Assembly (NCBI RefSeq): GCF_000499785.1
Contig: NZ_HG726020.1
Coordinates: 372,001 to 436,000, forward strand
Direction: 5' to 3'
Length of the DNA stretch: 64,000 nt
DNA from: Bacteroides neonati
GTDB lineage: Bacteria; Bacteroidota; Bacteroidia; Bacteroidales; Bacteroidaceae
The notes under the pieces are model-generated. The model had not been told where the DNA came from, ran no database searches, and saw only the letters and a program-made list of their open reading frames with translations. Position 1 is the first letter of the stretch. Every line of letters begins with the position of its first letter. Of the stretch, positions 34,962 through 43,974 are shown piece by piece. The translations under genes and the position numbers were made by a program.

Positions 34962-36230
34962 TTATTTTTGTTGCTTTTTTAATTTAGCTACCGCATTTTC
35001 GAGCGATTCGGTCGGTTCGATAATGTTGTATCCTTTCCAGAAATCTTCGTTACCAAAGTCATCGACCCGATCGGAAAAAACCTGACTCGGTTTAAACGAT
35101 GCTTTGAAAGAGATGGGATCTACCGGACTCTCCTGCCTATCTGTTACTACCATTTCGGATAGTACGGTATAGGTTGTGGAGAACAGTTTCCGCTTCCAGT
35201 CGCACTTAAAGCGAATGTTATTACGAACGTAGTTCAGGTAAGTAACTCCATTGAGCGTTTTATAGGTAACCAGATACGAAACCTCCAACGGTTTGAAGCG
35301 AAGCCCAAAGGGTTTTCTCTTCAAGATAGCCTGTGTTGCTTTGTTCTTATCATCTAGACTGAGACTAAACTCGGCACGCGTAAAGGAGAGGCGTTCCTTG
35401 TCAATGTAAAGCTTTCCATAACACAGGGCATAAGGCTGAATGACGCGAGGCTCAAAACGAATCACGAACTGCGCACGATTATCAATACTAGTCGGTTCTT
35501 CCATAATGAAGTGATAGTCGGATAGGGCTTGCGGATCAAGCAGAAAATCGGGATTCTTCACAACATCAAGGTAAACAAACATCGTGGGGCCACCCAACAG
35601 CTTCACCGCCAACGTATCGCTCTGTTTCGAGCTAAGCAACCGCCGCCCTTTGTCAATCTGTACCCGATCTTTAGTCAAAGGCTCGCCATAGCCTGTTTTA
35701 TATACATCGACAATGGCTTCGGAAATATTGATGTATCGACGCCCTTTCTGAGCTATCTCTCTATAAAAGCCATTGAGAAGATTGCTACTGGTGCTATAGT
35801 TGAGCGACACCTTGCGAATGGCCTCCTGCACAATCAACAGTGGGTTCTGTCCGTGAACGGTCACCTCTCCCAATAGATTTACGTAAGGGGTAAGCCAAAT
35901 TTCCTGATTCAGGATATCTGCACCATTGAGCTTCAGGCGATCATTGACATAACCCACATGCGAAACTTCGACAGCTTGTGGACGAAGGCTGGTTTTAATG
36001 ACGAGTGTAAATTCGCCATCGGCATTCGTCACCGTACCCACGTTACTACCCGGAACGGAGATGTTGACATACTCCAGTTTCCTTTTGTTTAGCTTATCGC
36101 GCACAACACCGCTTACGGTTATTTGTTCGCCCGAATCATTCATTGCCATTACCGGGGTAAAACCCGTCAGTAACCATACCAGTATCAGTACCATTCCTAT
36201 ACCGGTCGTTTGTACTCTTTGCGCTTTCAT
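34962..36230 (-). CDS. Carboxypeptidase-regulatory-domain protein, paralogue of the STN protein
   Basis: A 422-aa protein with a signal peptide (about 1-30, TPVMA). A carboxypeptidase-regulatory-like beta-sandwich lies at about 37-120 (VSGVVRDKLNKRKLEYVNIS), followed by a region of about 290 residues starting NPLLIVQEAI and containing GFYREIAQKGRR, VYKTGY and FWKGYNIIEPTE. That region aligns by eye with the C-terminal part of the 525-aa protein at 31912-33489 (shared NPL-IV, FYRE, VYKT-Y, FW--NII/VI-P-E). It has no STN domain and no barrel. It lies upstream of the ECF gene. The function is unknown, perhaps an envelope target or partner of the signalling system. Confidence 0.82.
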   Translation of the reverse strand: MKAQRVQTTGIGMVLILVWLLTGFTPVMAMNDSGEQITVSGVVRDKLNKRKLEYVNISVPGSNVGTVTNADGEFTLVIKTSLRPQAVEVSHVGYVNDRLKLNGADILNQEIWLTPYVNLLGEVTVHGQNPLLIVQEAIRKVSLNYSTSSNLLNGFYREIAQKGRRYINISEAIVDVYKTGYGEPLTKDRVQIDKGRRLLSSKQSDTLAVKLLGGPTMFVYLDVVKNPDFLLDPQALSDYHFIMEEPTSIDNRAQFVIRFEPRVIQPYALCYGKLYIDKERLSFTRAEFSLSLDDKNKATQAILKRKPFGLRFKPLEVSYLVTYKTLNGVTYLNYVRNNIRFKCDWKRKLFSTTYTVLSEMVVTDRQESPVDPISFKASFKPSQVFSDRVDDFGNEDFWKGYNIIEPTESLENAVAKLKKQQK

Positions 36231-36381
36231 CTTTGTATCATTTAAAAAGGTGGATACTCTTGTTGCTTGTACTATTAAGATCGTTCAAAATCAAAATACC
36301 CTATGACTTTATGCATCTTTTTTCCTACTCAGCGAACAAACAAGAGTCCTTATACCTTATAATAATAAAACCCTATAATAT

Positions 36382-37404
36382 ATGAAGAAAATAATTCCCA
36401 ATAGTCTACTCGTTTTCATTCTTCTATGTTCGTGCATATCGAATGCTAATGAGAAACAAGTCACTACTATACAACAAGAAACAGACTCATTGGTTTGTTT
36501 GGATAGTGTTCCAAAGATTATTACAGAAGATATTAAACCGGAGAATATAGAAATCAGTAAAGAGTTACTGTACGATAAATATACGCTAGCCGATACCTAT
36601 CCGTACAAAGATACGACCCGGCATTTTCAATGGGAGAAGATGAAGGAACGGCTGGCCTTATTGGAAAACATTCAGGCTTCGCATAAACAATGGGGCATTT
36701 TACAGAATTATAAAAACAGAAATGGCGTTGCTCCATTAGTGAAAAAGTTCAAAAGAAATGCTTATCAACGCATTGCAGATACGCTGGGAGTAGAACGATA
36801 TCAATCGGTTCCGCTCTATCTGACGACTGATACCCTCATCCCCGAACGCTACGGACAAGACGGAGATTTGGTTTGTATGCTCGGCGAGGTGGGAACCTTT
36901 GCCGAAGTAGAACCGATATTCATTGGCGACACCTGGATGGTTCCAAAGAAATACATCAAGCCGATTCAAGACAGTGTAGTCTTTCGGAAAGCGATCTTTG
37001 TAGATCGCACCAATCAAAACATTGCCAGTTTGGAGCAGAAGGATAAAGGAGAGTGGTTGGTACGCAGCATGAATCCTGCAACAACCGGACAGCACCGCCC
37101 TCCTTACCAACAAGAGACTCCTTTGGGCATGTTTGTACTACAAGAGAAAAAAGGAAAAATGGTCTTTCTCAAAGACGGAACGATAGAAACCGGCGGTTTT
37201 GCCCCCTACGCCAACCGCTTTACAGACGGTGCCTATATTCATGGAGTTCCGGTCAATGCCCCACGTGCCGAATTTATCGAATACAGTCCTTCATTGGGCA
37301 CTACTCCGCGATCGCATATGTGCGTGCGTAATGCAACGTCACACGCAAAGTTCATATTCGACTGGGCGCCTGTAAATCAGACGATTATTTTCATTTTAGA
37401 ATAA
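36382..37404 (+). CDS. L,D-transpeptidase (YkuD domain)
   Basis: A 340-aa protein with an N-terminal signal and a possible lipobox (ILLCSC). The C-terminal YkuD domain (about 195-335) has the catalytic set YIHGVPV (His) and SHMCVRN (Ser-His-x-Cys), where Cys is the nucleophile. Such enzymes form 3-3 peptidoglycan cross-links or attach proteins to the wall. The central region (about 60-190) is unique. It is followed 37 bases later by a second L,D-transpeptidase of another subfamily, which has its own promoter. Confidence 0.88.
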   Translation: MKKIIPNSLLVFILLCSCISNANEKQVTTIQQETDSLVCLDSVPKIITEDIKPENIEISKELLYDKYTLADTYPYKDTTRHFQWEKMKERLALLENIQASHKQWGILQNYKNRNGVAPLVKKFKRNAYQRIADTLGVERYQSVPLYLTTDTLIPERYGQDGDLVCMLGEVGTFAEVEPIFIGDTWMVPKKYIKPIQDSVVFRKAIFVDRTNQNIASLEQKDKGEWLVRSMNPATTGQHRPPYQQETPLGMFVLQEKKGKMVFLKDGTIETGGFAPYANRFTDGAYIHGVPVNAPRAEFIEYSPSLGTTPRSHMCVRNATSHAKFIFDWAPVNQTIIFILE

Positions 37405-37411
37405 GATTTAG

Positions 37412-37419
37412 TATCTTTG
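37412..37419 (+). promoter_or_regulatory. Putative -7 box of the second L,D-transpeptidase gene
   Basis: TATCTTTG lies 7 bases after the stop of the upstream gene and 22 bases before the next ATG. Confidence 0.55.
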
Positions 37420-37441
37420 CGTCATCACTTTAATAGAAAAT

Positions 37442-38149
37442 ATGCAAAAGGTAATTATATTTTTGTGCCTTATATTACTCGCATCGGGTTATTCGTCACC
37501 CCACAAAACAGAAGCTAACAGACCCTTGCCCATAGCCGATTCAATATCCGAGCTAGCAAGAGGTGAGCAGCTCTTCGAAGAGATGCAACTAGGCGGTATC
37601 GTCAATTTTATTGCTTTTCGAGAAGCAGTAGCCGGTTATCATCGCATCAAACAAAAGAGCAAACCGATCATGACGCTGATCGATTTTACCAAACCATCGA
37701 CCGAGAAGCGTCTCTTCGTGTTCGATATGGAAAAGAAAGCAATGATCTTCTCCTCCGTCGTTTCTCATGGCCGCAATAGCGGAGCTAATTACGCCACTTC
37801 TTTCTCGAACGAAAACGGTTCGTACAAAAGTTCACTAGGATTTTATCTCACCGAGAATACCTATCAGGGAAAAAACGGTTATTCGTTGGTCTTGAACGGA
37901 CTCGAGCAGGGTATCAATGACCATGCTAAAGAGCGTGCTATCGTTATGCACGGAGCGGCTTATGCCAATCCATCGACCATTGCTTCGGGACGACTAGGAC
38001 GTAGCTTGGGCTGTCCGGCTTTGCCTCAGGCACTTGCTAAGCCGGTTATCGATACCATTAAAAAGGGAAGCGTACTGTTCATTTATGCCAATAATGCAGA
38101 GTATATGGCAAAGAGCTCTATTTTGCCAAGAAGAACCAACAACATTTAA
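37442..38149 (+). CDS. Murein L,D-transpeptidase catalytic domain family protein
   Basis: A 235-aa secreted protein (signal peptide, possible lipoprotein-free cleavage near residue 20). The catalytic domain spans about 75-220. IVMHGAAYA carries the His, and GRSLGCPALP carries the Ser-x-Gly-Cys nucleophile motif of the YkuD_2 subfamily. The segment SSVVSHGRNSGANYATSFSN is also typical. It probably acts on peptidoglycan in the periplasm. The gene ends 6 bases before the convergent queF stop, with no terminator hairpin seen between them. Confidence 0.9.
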   Translation: MQKVIIFLCLILLASGYSSPHKTEANRPLPIADSISELARGEQLFEEMQLGGIVNFIAFREAVAGYHRIKQKSKPIMTLIDFTKPSTEKRLFVFDMEKKAMIFSSVVSHGRNSGANYATSFSNENGSYKSSLGFYLTENTYQGKNGYSLVLNGLEQGINDHAKERAIVMHGAAYANPSTIASGRLGRSLGCPALPQALAKPVIDTIKKGSVLFIYANNAEYMAKSSILPRRTNNI

Positions 38150-38155
38150 ATACGT

Positions 38156-38620
38156 TCAAAAGCCAACACCGTGATTCATTAATCGTTGTTCGGCCATCGC
38201 TTCATACTTCGTTCCTTTGCGCCCATAATTAGCATAAGGATAGATAGAGATACCTCCGCGTGGGGTAAATATCCCGGTTACTTCGATGTATTTCGGATTC
38301 ATCAGCCCGATGAGATCTTTCATGATAATATTCACACAATCTTCATGAAAAGCACCATGATTACGGAAGCTAAACAAGTAGAGTTTCAAACTCTTGCTCT
38401 CAACCATTTTTACATCGGGCAGGTAACTTATACGAATTTCGGCAAAGTCGGGTTGCCCTGTAATGGGGCAAAGACTGGTAAACTCGGGGCAGTTAAAGCG
38501 TACCCAGTAATCATTGTCGGGATGCTTGTTATCAAATGCTTCGAGTACCTCGGGTGCGTAATCCTGTTTGTATTCAGTGCTTCTTCCAAGCAGTGAAAGC
38601 TGATCTTTCAGTTCGGTCAT
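38156..38620 (-). CDS. queF: NADPH-dependent preQ0 reductase
   Basis: A 154-aa enzyme of the T-fold family that reduces preQ0 to preQ1 in queuosine synthesis. The catalytic Cys lies in [13 protein letters not shown], with the QueF signature [16 protein letters not shown] and the Glu/His in FHEDCVN. The start is the ATG at 38618-38620 (MTELKDQ); the reading frame extends upstream into queC but lacks family residues there. It follows queC after 16 bases as the last gene of the que operon. Confidence 0.96.
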   Translation of the reverse strand: MTELKDQLSLLGRSTEYKQDYAPEVLEAFDNKHPDNDYWVRFNCPEFTSLCPITGQPDFAEIRISYLPDVKMVESKSLKLYLFSFRNHGAFHEDCVNIIMKDLIGLMNPKYIEVTGIFTPRGGISIYPYANYGRKGTKYEAMAEQRLMNHGVGF

Positions 38621-38636
38621 AATAGTAATATTGTTT

Positions 38637-39320
38637 TTATTTCGACATAAGGCTATCGTCTTCTTTGATAGCCAGATATTCCTCCAATCCTTTGCGACGA
38701 AGCCGGCAGGCAGGGCAGTGACCGCAGCCATCACCCTGTATTCCGTTATAGCAGGTCAGGGTTTCATTGCGCACCAGTTCAAGCACGCCCAATTTATCGG
38801 CCAATGCCCATGTTTGCATCTTATCGAGCCACATCAAGGGGGTATGCAGCACGAACTGCTCGTCCATTGCCAGATTCAACGTTACATTGAGCGACTTGAT
38901 AAACGAATCGCGGCAATCGGGATAACCGCTGAAATCGGTTTGCGACACGCCGGTGATGAGGTGACTGATGCCTCGTTCGCGGGCATAAACAGCAGCAATA
39001 CTTAGGAAAAAAAGGTTGCGACCGGGCACAAACGTATTGGGCACTGCATCGTGTGGTTTTTCCTTATCCATCTCGAGCGTTGTATCGGTCAGTGAGTTGC
39101 GGCCAAGTTGTCCGAGCAAAGCAACATCCATGACTTCAAACGGCACATCGGCCTTGCGGGCTATCTCACGGGCCAACTCTACCTCGCGATGATGCTTCTG
39201 TCCGTAAAGGAAACTCAAGGCTATCACATGTGCAAAGTGGTGTTTCGCCCAGAACAGACAAGTGGTAGAGTCTTGCCCTCCACTAAATACGACCAATGCC
39301 GTATCTTGATTCATTGCCAT
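38637..39320 (-). CDS. queC: 7-Cyano-7-deazaguanine synthase
   Basis: A 227-aa ATP-dependent enzyme converting carboxydeazaguanine to preQ0. The PP-loop [12 protein letters not shown] binds ATP. The C-terminal zinc cluster is complete: Cys in [21 protein letters not shown]. It lies between the transporter gene (7-base gap) and queF (16-base gap), so the three are one transcript controlled by the upstream riboswitch. queD and queE are not in the window. Confidence 0.97.
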   Translation of the reverse strand: MAMNQDTALVVFSGGQDSTTCLFWAKHHFAHVIALSFLYGQKHHREVELAREIARKADVPFEVMDVALLGQLGRNSLTDTTLEMDKEKPHDAVPNTFVPGRNLFFLSIAAVYARERGISHLITGVSQTDFSGYPDCRDSFIKSLNVTLNLAMDEQFVLHTPLMWLDKMQTWALADKLGVLELVRNETLTCYNGIQGDGCGHCPACRLRRKGLEEYLAIKEDDSLMSK

Positions 39321-39327
39321 AGGATGG

Positions 39328-40008
39328 TTAAATATCGGTTACCTTCAATACGTTGTAAGATATCTCCTTGTCGTACACATCGCTACCGTCGATCTTCTTG
39401 ATATACTTCACCACCCGAATGGTTACAGGCAGAATAATAACCTCGTAAAGCGACTTTAGCACGATCTGTATCCCCATCATGATGAGTAGTTCGCGCCAGG
39501 CAATCAGCCCTCCGAAGGCAATGGGGAAGAAAATGATCGAGTCGGCCGTTTCGCCTACTACAGTAGACAGAATAGCACGAGCCGAGAAGTTACGCCCATT
39601 ACTAGCCACTTTCATACGGCTCATCACATAAGCGTTCAAGAACGATCCGACCAAAAACGCCATCAAGCTGGCTGCTACGATACGGGGAGCCATACCGAAT
39701 ACGAAGTTGAAGTGCTCAGCTCCATCCCAAAAGGGAGCGGCAGGAAGCGCAACGGCGATCAGTCCCAAAGAGACTACAAAGAAATTCATGATAAATCCGC
39801 TCCAGATAATGAGGCGCGCTTTCTTGAATCCCCAGACTTCGGCGATGCAATCGTTAATAATGTAAGAGATGGGAAACACGAGTAGTCCGGCAGTTACCGT
39901 AATACTACCCACTTGAATAACTTTGGTTTCAAGCAAATTAGCTGCAATGAGGCATACATTAAATAGTATAGCAAGCAGCATGAAAGGCACAGATACTTTT
40001 TCTTTCAT
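39328..40008 (-). CDS. Queuosine precursor transporter (YhhQ/VUT family)
   Basis: A 226-aa inner-membrane protein with about six hydrophobic helices. Family features are [16 protein letters not shown] and the segment [24 protein letters not shown]. The E. coli homologue YhhQ imports preQ0/preQ1. It is the first gene of the que operon, ahead of queC and queF, so the cell can both make and salvage the precursor. The start codon directly follows a probable preQ1-I riboswitch whose pseudoknot would cover the ribosome-binding region. Confidence 0.93.
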   Translation of the reverse strand: MKEKVSVPFMLLAILFNVCLIAANLLETKVIQVGSITVTAGLLVFPISYIINDCIAEVWGFKKARLIIWSGFIMNFFVVSLGLIAVALPAAPFWDGAEHFNFVFGMAPRIVAASLMAFLVGSFLNAYVMSRMKVASNGRNFSARAILSTVVGETADSIIFFPIAFGGLIAWRELLIMMGIQIVLKSLYEVIILPVTIRVVKYIKKIDGSDVYDKEISYNVLKVTDI

Positions 40009-40043
40009 AATCCTGTTTTTTACGTGGTGTTCTAGATTACACG
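40009..40043 (-). promoter_or_regulatory. Probable preQ1-I riboswitch upstream of the que operon
   Basis: On the minus strand: P1 stem CGTG/CACG (40043-40040 with 40026-40023), 13-base loop TAATCTAGAACAC (40039-40027), then the A-rich tail TAAAAAACAGGATT running into the ATG. Loop end ACAC, a C directly before the P1 3' strand (the ligand-pairing position), and the TAAAAAAC tail all match the preQ1-I pattern of the B. subtilis aptamer. TAATCT of the loop can pair with GGATTA at the start codon to form the P2 pseudoknot, implying translational repression by preQ1. P1 is short (4 bp). Confidence 0.72.
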
Positions 40044-40081
40044 ACCGTTATTCACGGCATCATACTTTGTTAATTGGGCGA

Positions 40082-40089
40082 CAAAGATA
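40082..40089 (-). promoter_or_regulatory. Putative -7 box of the que operon
   Basis: The minus strand reads TATCTTTG. Transcription would start near 40075 and give a leader of roughly 65 bases that contains the riboswitch. Confidence 0.6.
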
Positions 40090-40165
40090 CAATTTCTTTA
40101 GAAAATCGGCAACCATTTTGCAGTTAAAGTTGTTTGTAGACCATTCATCAAAAACTAAACTTATA

Positions 40166-41452
40166 ATGAAAACAAATCTAAAAGTAGCAGCATTACTGCT
40201 GGGAATGGGTATCACTCCGTTTTTCGCTCACGCACAAAAAAAAGTAATTATTGAGGATGATGAACCAAACTCCATCATGTTTGTGTCGAAAAATAAAGCC
40301 GGTGACGAGATTATCCGAATCATGGACGAAACAAGGCTTCCGAGATTTCAGGAGCCCAATACTCCACGTTTCTTATTGACAGATCAGAAAGGTAAGTTTG
40401 CGCTTGGTATCGGTGGATACGTACGAGCAACAGCCGAATATGACTTCGGAGGCATTGTGAACAGCGTAGACTTCTTCCCAGCCTTGATCTCCAATGGGAA
40501 AACTAACTTTGCCAAGAATCAATTCCAGATGGATATCACCACTTCTACTTTATTCCTGAAACTGGTGGGACACACCAAGGCATTGGGCGATTTTGTTGTT
40601 TATACAGCCGGTAACTTCCGTGGCAATGGCTCCACCTTCGAACTACAAAATGCGTATGCTTCTTTCCTGGGATTTACCATCGGTTATAGCTATGGTAATT
40701 ATATGGATCTGGCAGCCCTCCCTCCTACGATTGACTGGGCAGGCCCTAACGGATCGAGCTTCTACCGTGCCACACAATTAAGCTATGTGTGCAATCATGT
40801 AAAAAACTGGAAGTTTGGTGTAGCAGCCGAAATGCCTGCAGTCAATGGCACCGTTACTCCCGGATTCTCTATCAGCACACAACGCATGCCCAACTTCGTA
40901 GCATCGACCCAATATAATTGGAACAAGAGCAGTCACATCCGACTGGCCGGTATCGTTCGCAGCATGACTTACTCGAGTGCCGTTGCACAAAAAGCTTACG
41001 CCAAGACCGGATACGGTTTGCAAGCATCTACCACATTCAATTTAGGCAAGAAATGGCATACCTACGGACAGGTGAATTACGGTAAGGGTATCAGTCAGTT
41101 CCTTACAGACCTAAGTACTCAGAATGTAGACATCGTGCCCGATCCGGAAAGTTCAGACCGCATGCAGGTATTGCCCATGTTGGGATGGTATGCCGGACTG
41201 CAATACAACATCTGCCCCAACTTGTTTGTATCGGGTACCTATAGTTACTCAAGACTGTACTCCGAAAACGGCTACCCCGTCCAAACAACCGATATGTATC
41301 GTACCGGACAGTATTTGGTTGCCAACGTATTCTGGAATGTAACCAATAATATGCAAGTAGGTGCCGAGTACCTGAGAGGTTGGAGAAACGACTTCAATGA
41401 CAATATGCACCATGCCAACCGAATGAACATGGTGGTTCAATACTCGTTCTAA
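40166..41452 (+). CDS. Outer-membrane porin (DcaP-like)
   Basis: A 428-aa protein with a signal peptide (MKTNLKVAALLLGM, cleavage near AHAQ), a short helical/linker region at about 25-75, and a beta-barrel rich in alternating aromatic strands (KFALGIGGYVRATAEYDF, ending MNMVVQYSF). The architecture fits DcaP-type trimeric porins, though assignment is by appearance. I chose the ATG at 40166 because the signal peptide begins there. It is divergent from the que operon and followed by a strong terminator shared with the convergent FadL-like gene. Confidence 0.85.
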   Translation: MKTNLKVAALLLGMGITPFFAHAQKKVIIEDDEPNSIMFVSKNKAGDEIIRIMDETRLPRFQEPNTPRFLLTDQKGKFALGIGGYVRATAEYDFGGIVNSVDFFPALISNGKTNFAKNQFQMDITTSTLFLKLVGHTKALGDFVVYTAGNFRGNGSTFELQNAYASFLGFTIGYSYGNYMDLAALPPTIDWAGPNGSSFYRATQLSYVCNHVKNWKFGVAAEMPAVNGTVTPGFSISTQRMPNFVASTQYNWNKSSHIRLAGIVRSMTYSSAVAQKAYAKTGYGLQASTTFNLGKKWHTYGQVNYGKGISQFLTDLSTQNVDIVPDPESSDRMQVLPMLGWYAGLQYNICPNLFVSGTYSYSRLYSENGYPVQTTDMYRTGQYLVANVFWNVTNNMQVGAEYLRGWRNDFNDNMHHANRMNMVVQYSF

Positions 41453-41477
41453 CAAATCAGAAAAAAGAAAACGAAGA

Positions 41478-41527
41478 GAGGCTTTACTCCTTTTATCCCG
41501 GCAATTAGATAAAAAGAATAAAGCCTC
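41478..41527. terminator. Bidirectional terminator between the porin and FadL-like genes
   Basis: GAGGCTTTACTCCTTTTATC (41478-41497) pairs with GATAAAAAGAATAAAGCCTC (41508-41527) with two mismatched or wobble positions and a 10-base loop. Confidence 0.85.
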
Positions 41528-41567
41528 CTTCAGTTTAGATAGTAAGATCGAATTGGTTCAACCGTTT

Positions 41568-43013
41568 TTAAAACTTATAGTCTAAACCAATACCAAACAC
41601 CTTGTTGGTGCGAGAAAAGACATCGGTTCCGGCGATGCCTGTACCATTGTAATTAGCAGATATCTTTTCGTAATTATCGTAGTTTGTCCAGAAGTAAGCT
41701 ACATTCAGTTTCAAGTTTTTGGCTACATCGAAGCCTGCACCCAAACCAAATGAATATGAGCTCAAAGAGAAACTCATGTCTGTTTGGAAGTTATCTTTCA
41801 CACCGTATTTAGTACGTTGCATACCGGCGCTTACCTGTGCCCATTTGCAAACATCCCATTCCAAACCGGCCAGGTATTCATTGGTTCCGTTGCCGATAAA
41901 GTTTTGCTTGCCAATAAGCTCTCCCGTAGAAGGATCTTGTACGGTAGCCATCTCAGCATGCGTATCGAAAAAGTGGTGATAACCTACCGAAGCACGCAAC
42001 ACGGGCAGAATCTCGTAAGATACACCTACAGTAAGAAGACTGGGCACATCCTGAGGCGTATTCACGCCATGTCTATAATTGGCAAATTTATCATCTTTAG
42101 GGTTTGCCGGTGCACCGGGCAGTGTACCCTTTGTTTTATTCTCAATATTCAGGTTCGTAAGAAATTCGTATTTCACACCAACATTCCATTTCCCCTTCTT
42201 AAAGTCGGCTCCAATAATGGGAGTGATTCCCCAACCTGATTGCTCACAATCCAGCTCAATATCTGCTGCCATGGCCGCATACTCAGGTTTACCTAATTTA
42301 TTAAAAACATCTTGTGCCGAAACCATAGAGCCATCAAGTCCAAGAGCGGGCATATTGGGATTAACTTTAATATCCTTCAAGTATCCATAATAGGCATTGC
42401 TTACGTAATTAACACGTGCACCTCCAAAAACAGACAGATAATCATTAATGCGATACGCAGCTCCCAATTGAAGTCCGAAGATATATTGTTTACCTTCCAT
42501 ATAGCTATTGACAGAATATTGATTGGTCGGTATTCCTGCCTTAGCCAATAATCCCGGAATCATAGCCACCTGCGATTCGAAAGAGCCCAAGCCCTCGTTG
42601 AATGTTGCTTTACCACCACCACCTGTTACGGCAAAGTTGGCAGAGAAAGCCCATTTATCTTTTTTATAAACGGCAAATGCGCTCGGAACGAATGGCGCAG
42701 AAGCCTCGCCTTTGTACATTTTCGTTTGGTTTCCTCCGAAACCGGCAAATCCGGGAAACTTCTCGTTTCCAAACGTAGAATGAATGGTTCTTGTCTGGGC
42801 AGCACTCTGTCCGTTCAACGAAACATAAAAGCCATCTTGCATAAAAGCAGTACCGGCAGGATTAGAGTATACGGCATCAATTTGCGTAGAAGCATCGCGA
42901 GCCAACATTCTCAGAAACAAAATGTGCTGATTGGTGTTTGTCAGGAGCCCCCCTGCAAAAGTTGGAATTGAAACGATCAGCATAAATACACTAATCAACG
43001 ATAATTTTCTCAT
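41568..43013 (-). CDS. FadL/OmpP1-family outer-membrane transporter
   Basis: A 481-aa protein with a signal peptide (about 1-20, PTFAGG). The N-terminal hatch region carries the family NPAG motif (VYSNPAGTAFMQDG), followed by barrel strands and a terminal YKF. FadL proteins move long-chain fatty acids or other hydrophobic molecules across the outer membrane. The substrate here is unknown. It is monocistronic, with a -7 box at 43041-43048. Confidence 0.87.
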   Translation of the reverse strand: MRKLSLISVFMLIVSIPTFAGGLLTNTNQHILFLRMLARDASTQIDAVYSNPAGTAFMQDGFYVSLNGQSAAQTRTIHSTFGNEKFPGFAGFGGNQTKMYKGEASAPFVPSAFAVYKKDKWAFSANFAVTGGGGKATFNEGLGSFESQVAMIPGLLAKAGIPTNQYSVNSYMEGKQYIFGLQLGAAYRINDYLSVFGGARVNYVSNAYYGYLKDIKVNPNMPALGLDGSMVSAQDVFNKLGKPEYAAMAADIELDCEQSGWGITPIIGADFKKGKWNVGVKYEFLTNLNIENKTKGTLPGAPANPKDDKFANYRHGVNTPQDVPSLLTVGVSYEILPVLRASVGYHHFFDTHAEMATVQDPSTGELIGKQNFIGNGTNEYLAGLEWDVCKWAQVSAGMQRTKYGVKDNFQTDMSFSLSSYSFGLGAGFDVAKNLKLNVAYFWTNYDNYEKISANYNGTGIAGTDVFSRTNKVFGIGLDYKF

Positions 43014-43040
43014 CTAAATCTTTTTTAATTATTTCGAGCA

Positions 43041-43048
43041 CAAAGATA
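43041..43048 (-). promoter_or_regulatory. Putative -7 box of the FadL-like gene
   Basis: The minus strand reads TATCTTTG, 28 bases upstream of the start codon. Confidence 0.55.
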
Positions 43049-43261
43049 CAACAATACTACACAAATAACATATAATTGTGCAATTAATTTCGTTAGACAC
43101 ACCGATTTGATTCAAAAACGAATAGTTTCTAATGTAACTATACAACTCTCAAGTACTTCAAACGAAACATAAATGAAGTGAAGAAGAAAAACTTTTCTTC
43201 AGAACCAATGTTTAATTATAAATAGGGTAAAGAGTACTTAATTATAAAACAGAGCATAACA

Positions 43262-43966
43262 ATGAAGAAGGTTATACATAAAGCAGCAACCAGAGGTCAT
43301 ACTCGAAATGAGTGGCTCGATAGCCGTCATACGTTTAGTTTCGATGAATATTTTGATTCAAACCGCATCAACTTCGGTGCTCTACGTATATTGAACGATG
43401 ATCGTGTAGCTCCCGGAGCCGGGTTTCAGACTCATTCACACAAGAACATGGAAATTGTTTCCATCCCCTTGAGAGGAGAGTTAGAACACGGAGACAGCAA
43501 AAAGAACAACTGCGTGATCGGCGTAGGAGACATTCAGGTTATGAGTGCCGGAACAGGGATCTTTCACAGTGAGATGAACCACAGCAAGGTCGATCCTGTT
43601 GACTTCCTGCAAATATGGATCATGCCTCGTGAGCGAAATACCCGACCGGTTTATAACGATTTCAGTATCCGCGAACTCGAACGCAAGAATGAGTTATCAG
43701 TTATTATTTCGCCCGACAATGATACACCGGCTACCTTGTTGCAAGACACCTGGTTCTCCATCGGGAAAATAGAAGCCGGCACAAAGTTAAGCTATCATAT
43801 GCACCAAACACATGCAGGCATCTATGTTTTCTTGATCGAAGGCGAGATTGTAGCAGCAGGTGAGAAATTGTCGCGACGAGACGGTATGGGAGTTTTCGAA
43901 ACCAACAGCATAGACATTGAGGTACTTGCAGATTCGCATATTCTATTAATGGAAGTTCCGATGTAA
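43262..43966 (+). CDS. Pirin-family protein
   Basis: A 234-aa bicupin of the YhhW/pirin family. N-terminal cupin metal ligands are visible in THSHKNMEIV (two His and Glu context) and FHSEMNHS (His, Glu). The motif LDSRHTFSFDEYF is family-typical. Bacterial pirins often have quercetin 2,3-dioxygenase activity in vitro; the physiological role is uncertain. It is followed by pdxH after 8 bases and probably shares its transcript. Confidence 0.92.
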   Translation: MKKVIHKAATRGHTRNEWLDSRHTFSFDEYFDSNRINFGALRILNDDRVAPGAGFQTHSHKNMEIVSIPLRGELEHGDSKKNNCVIGVGDIQVMSAGTGIFHSEMNHSKVDPVDFLQIWIMPRERNTRPVYNDFSIRELERKNELSVIISPDNDTPATLLQDTWFSIGKIEAGTKLSYHMHQTHAGIYVFLIEGEIVAAGEKLSRRDGMGVFETNSIDIEVLADSHILLMEVPM

Positions 43967-43974
43967 CATTGCCT

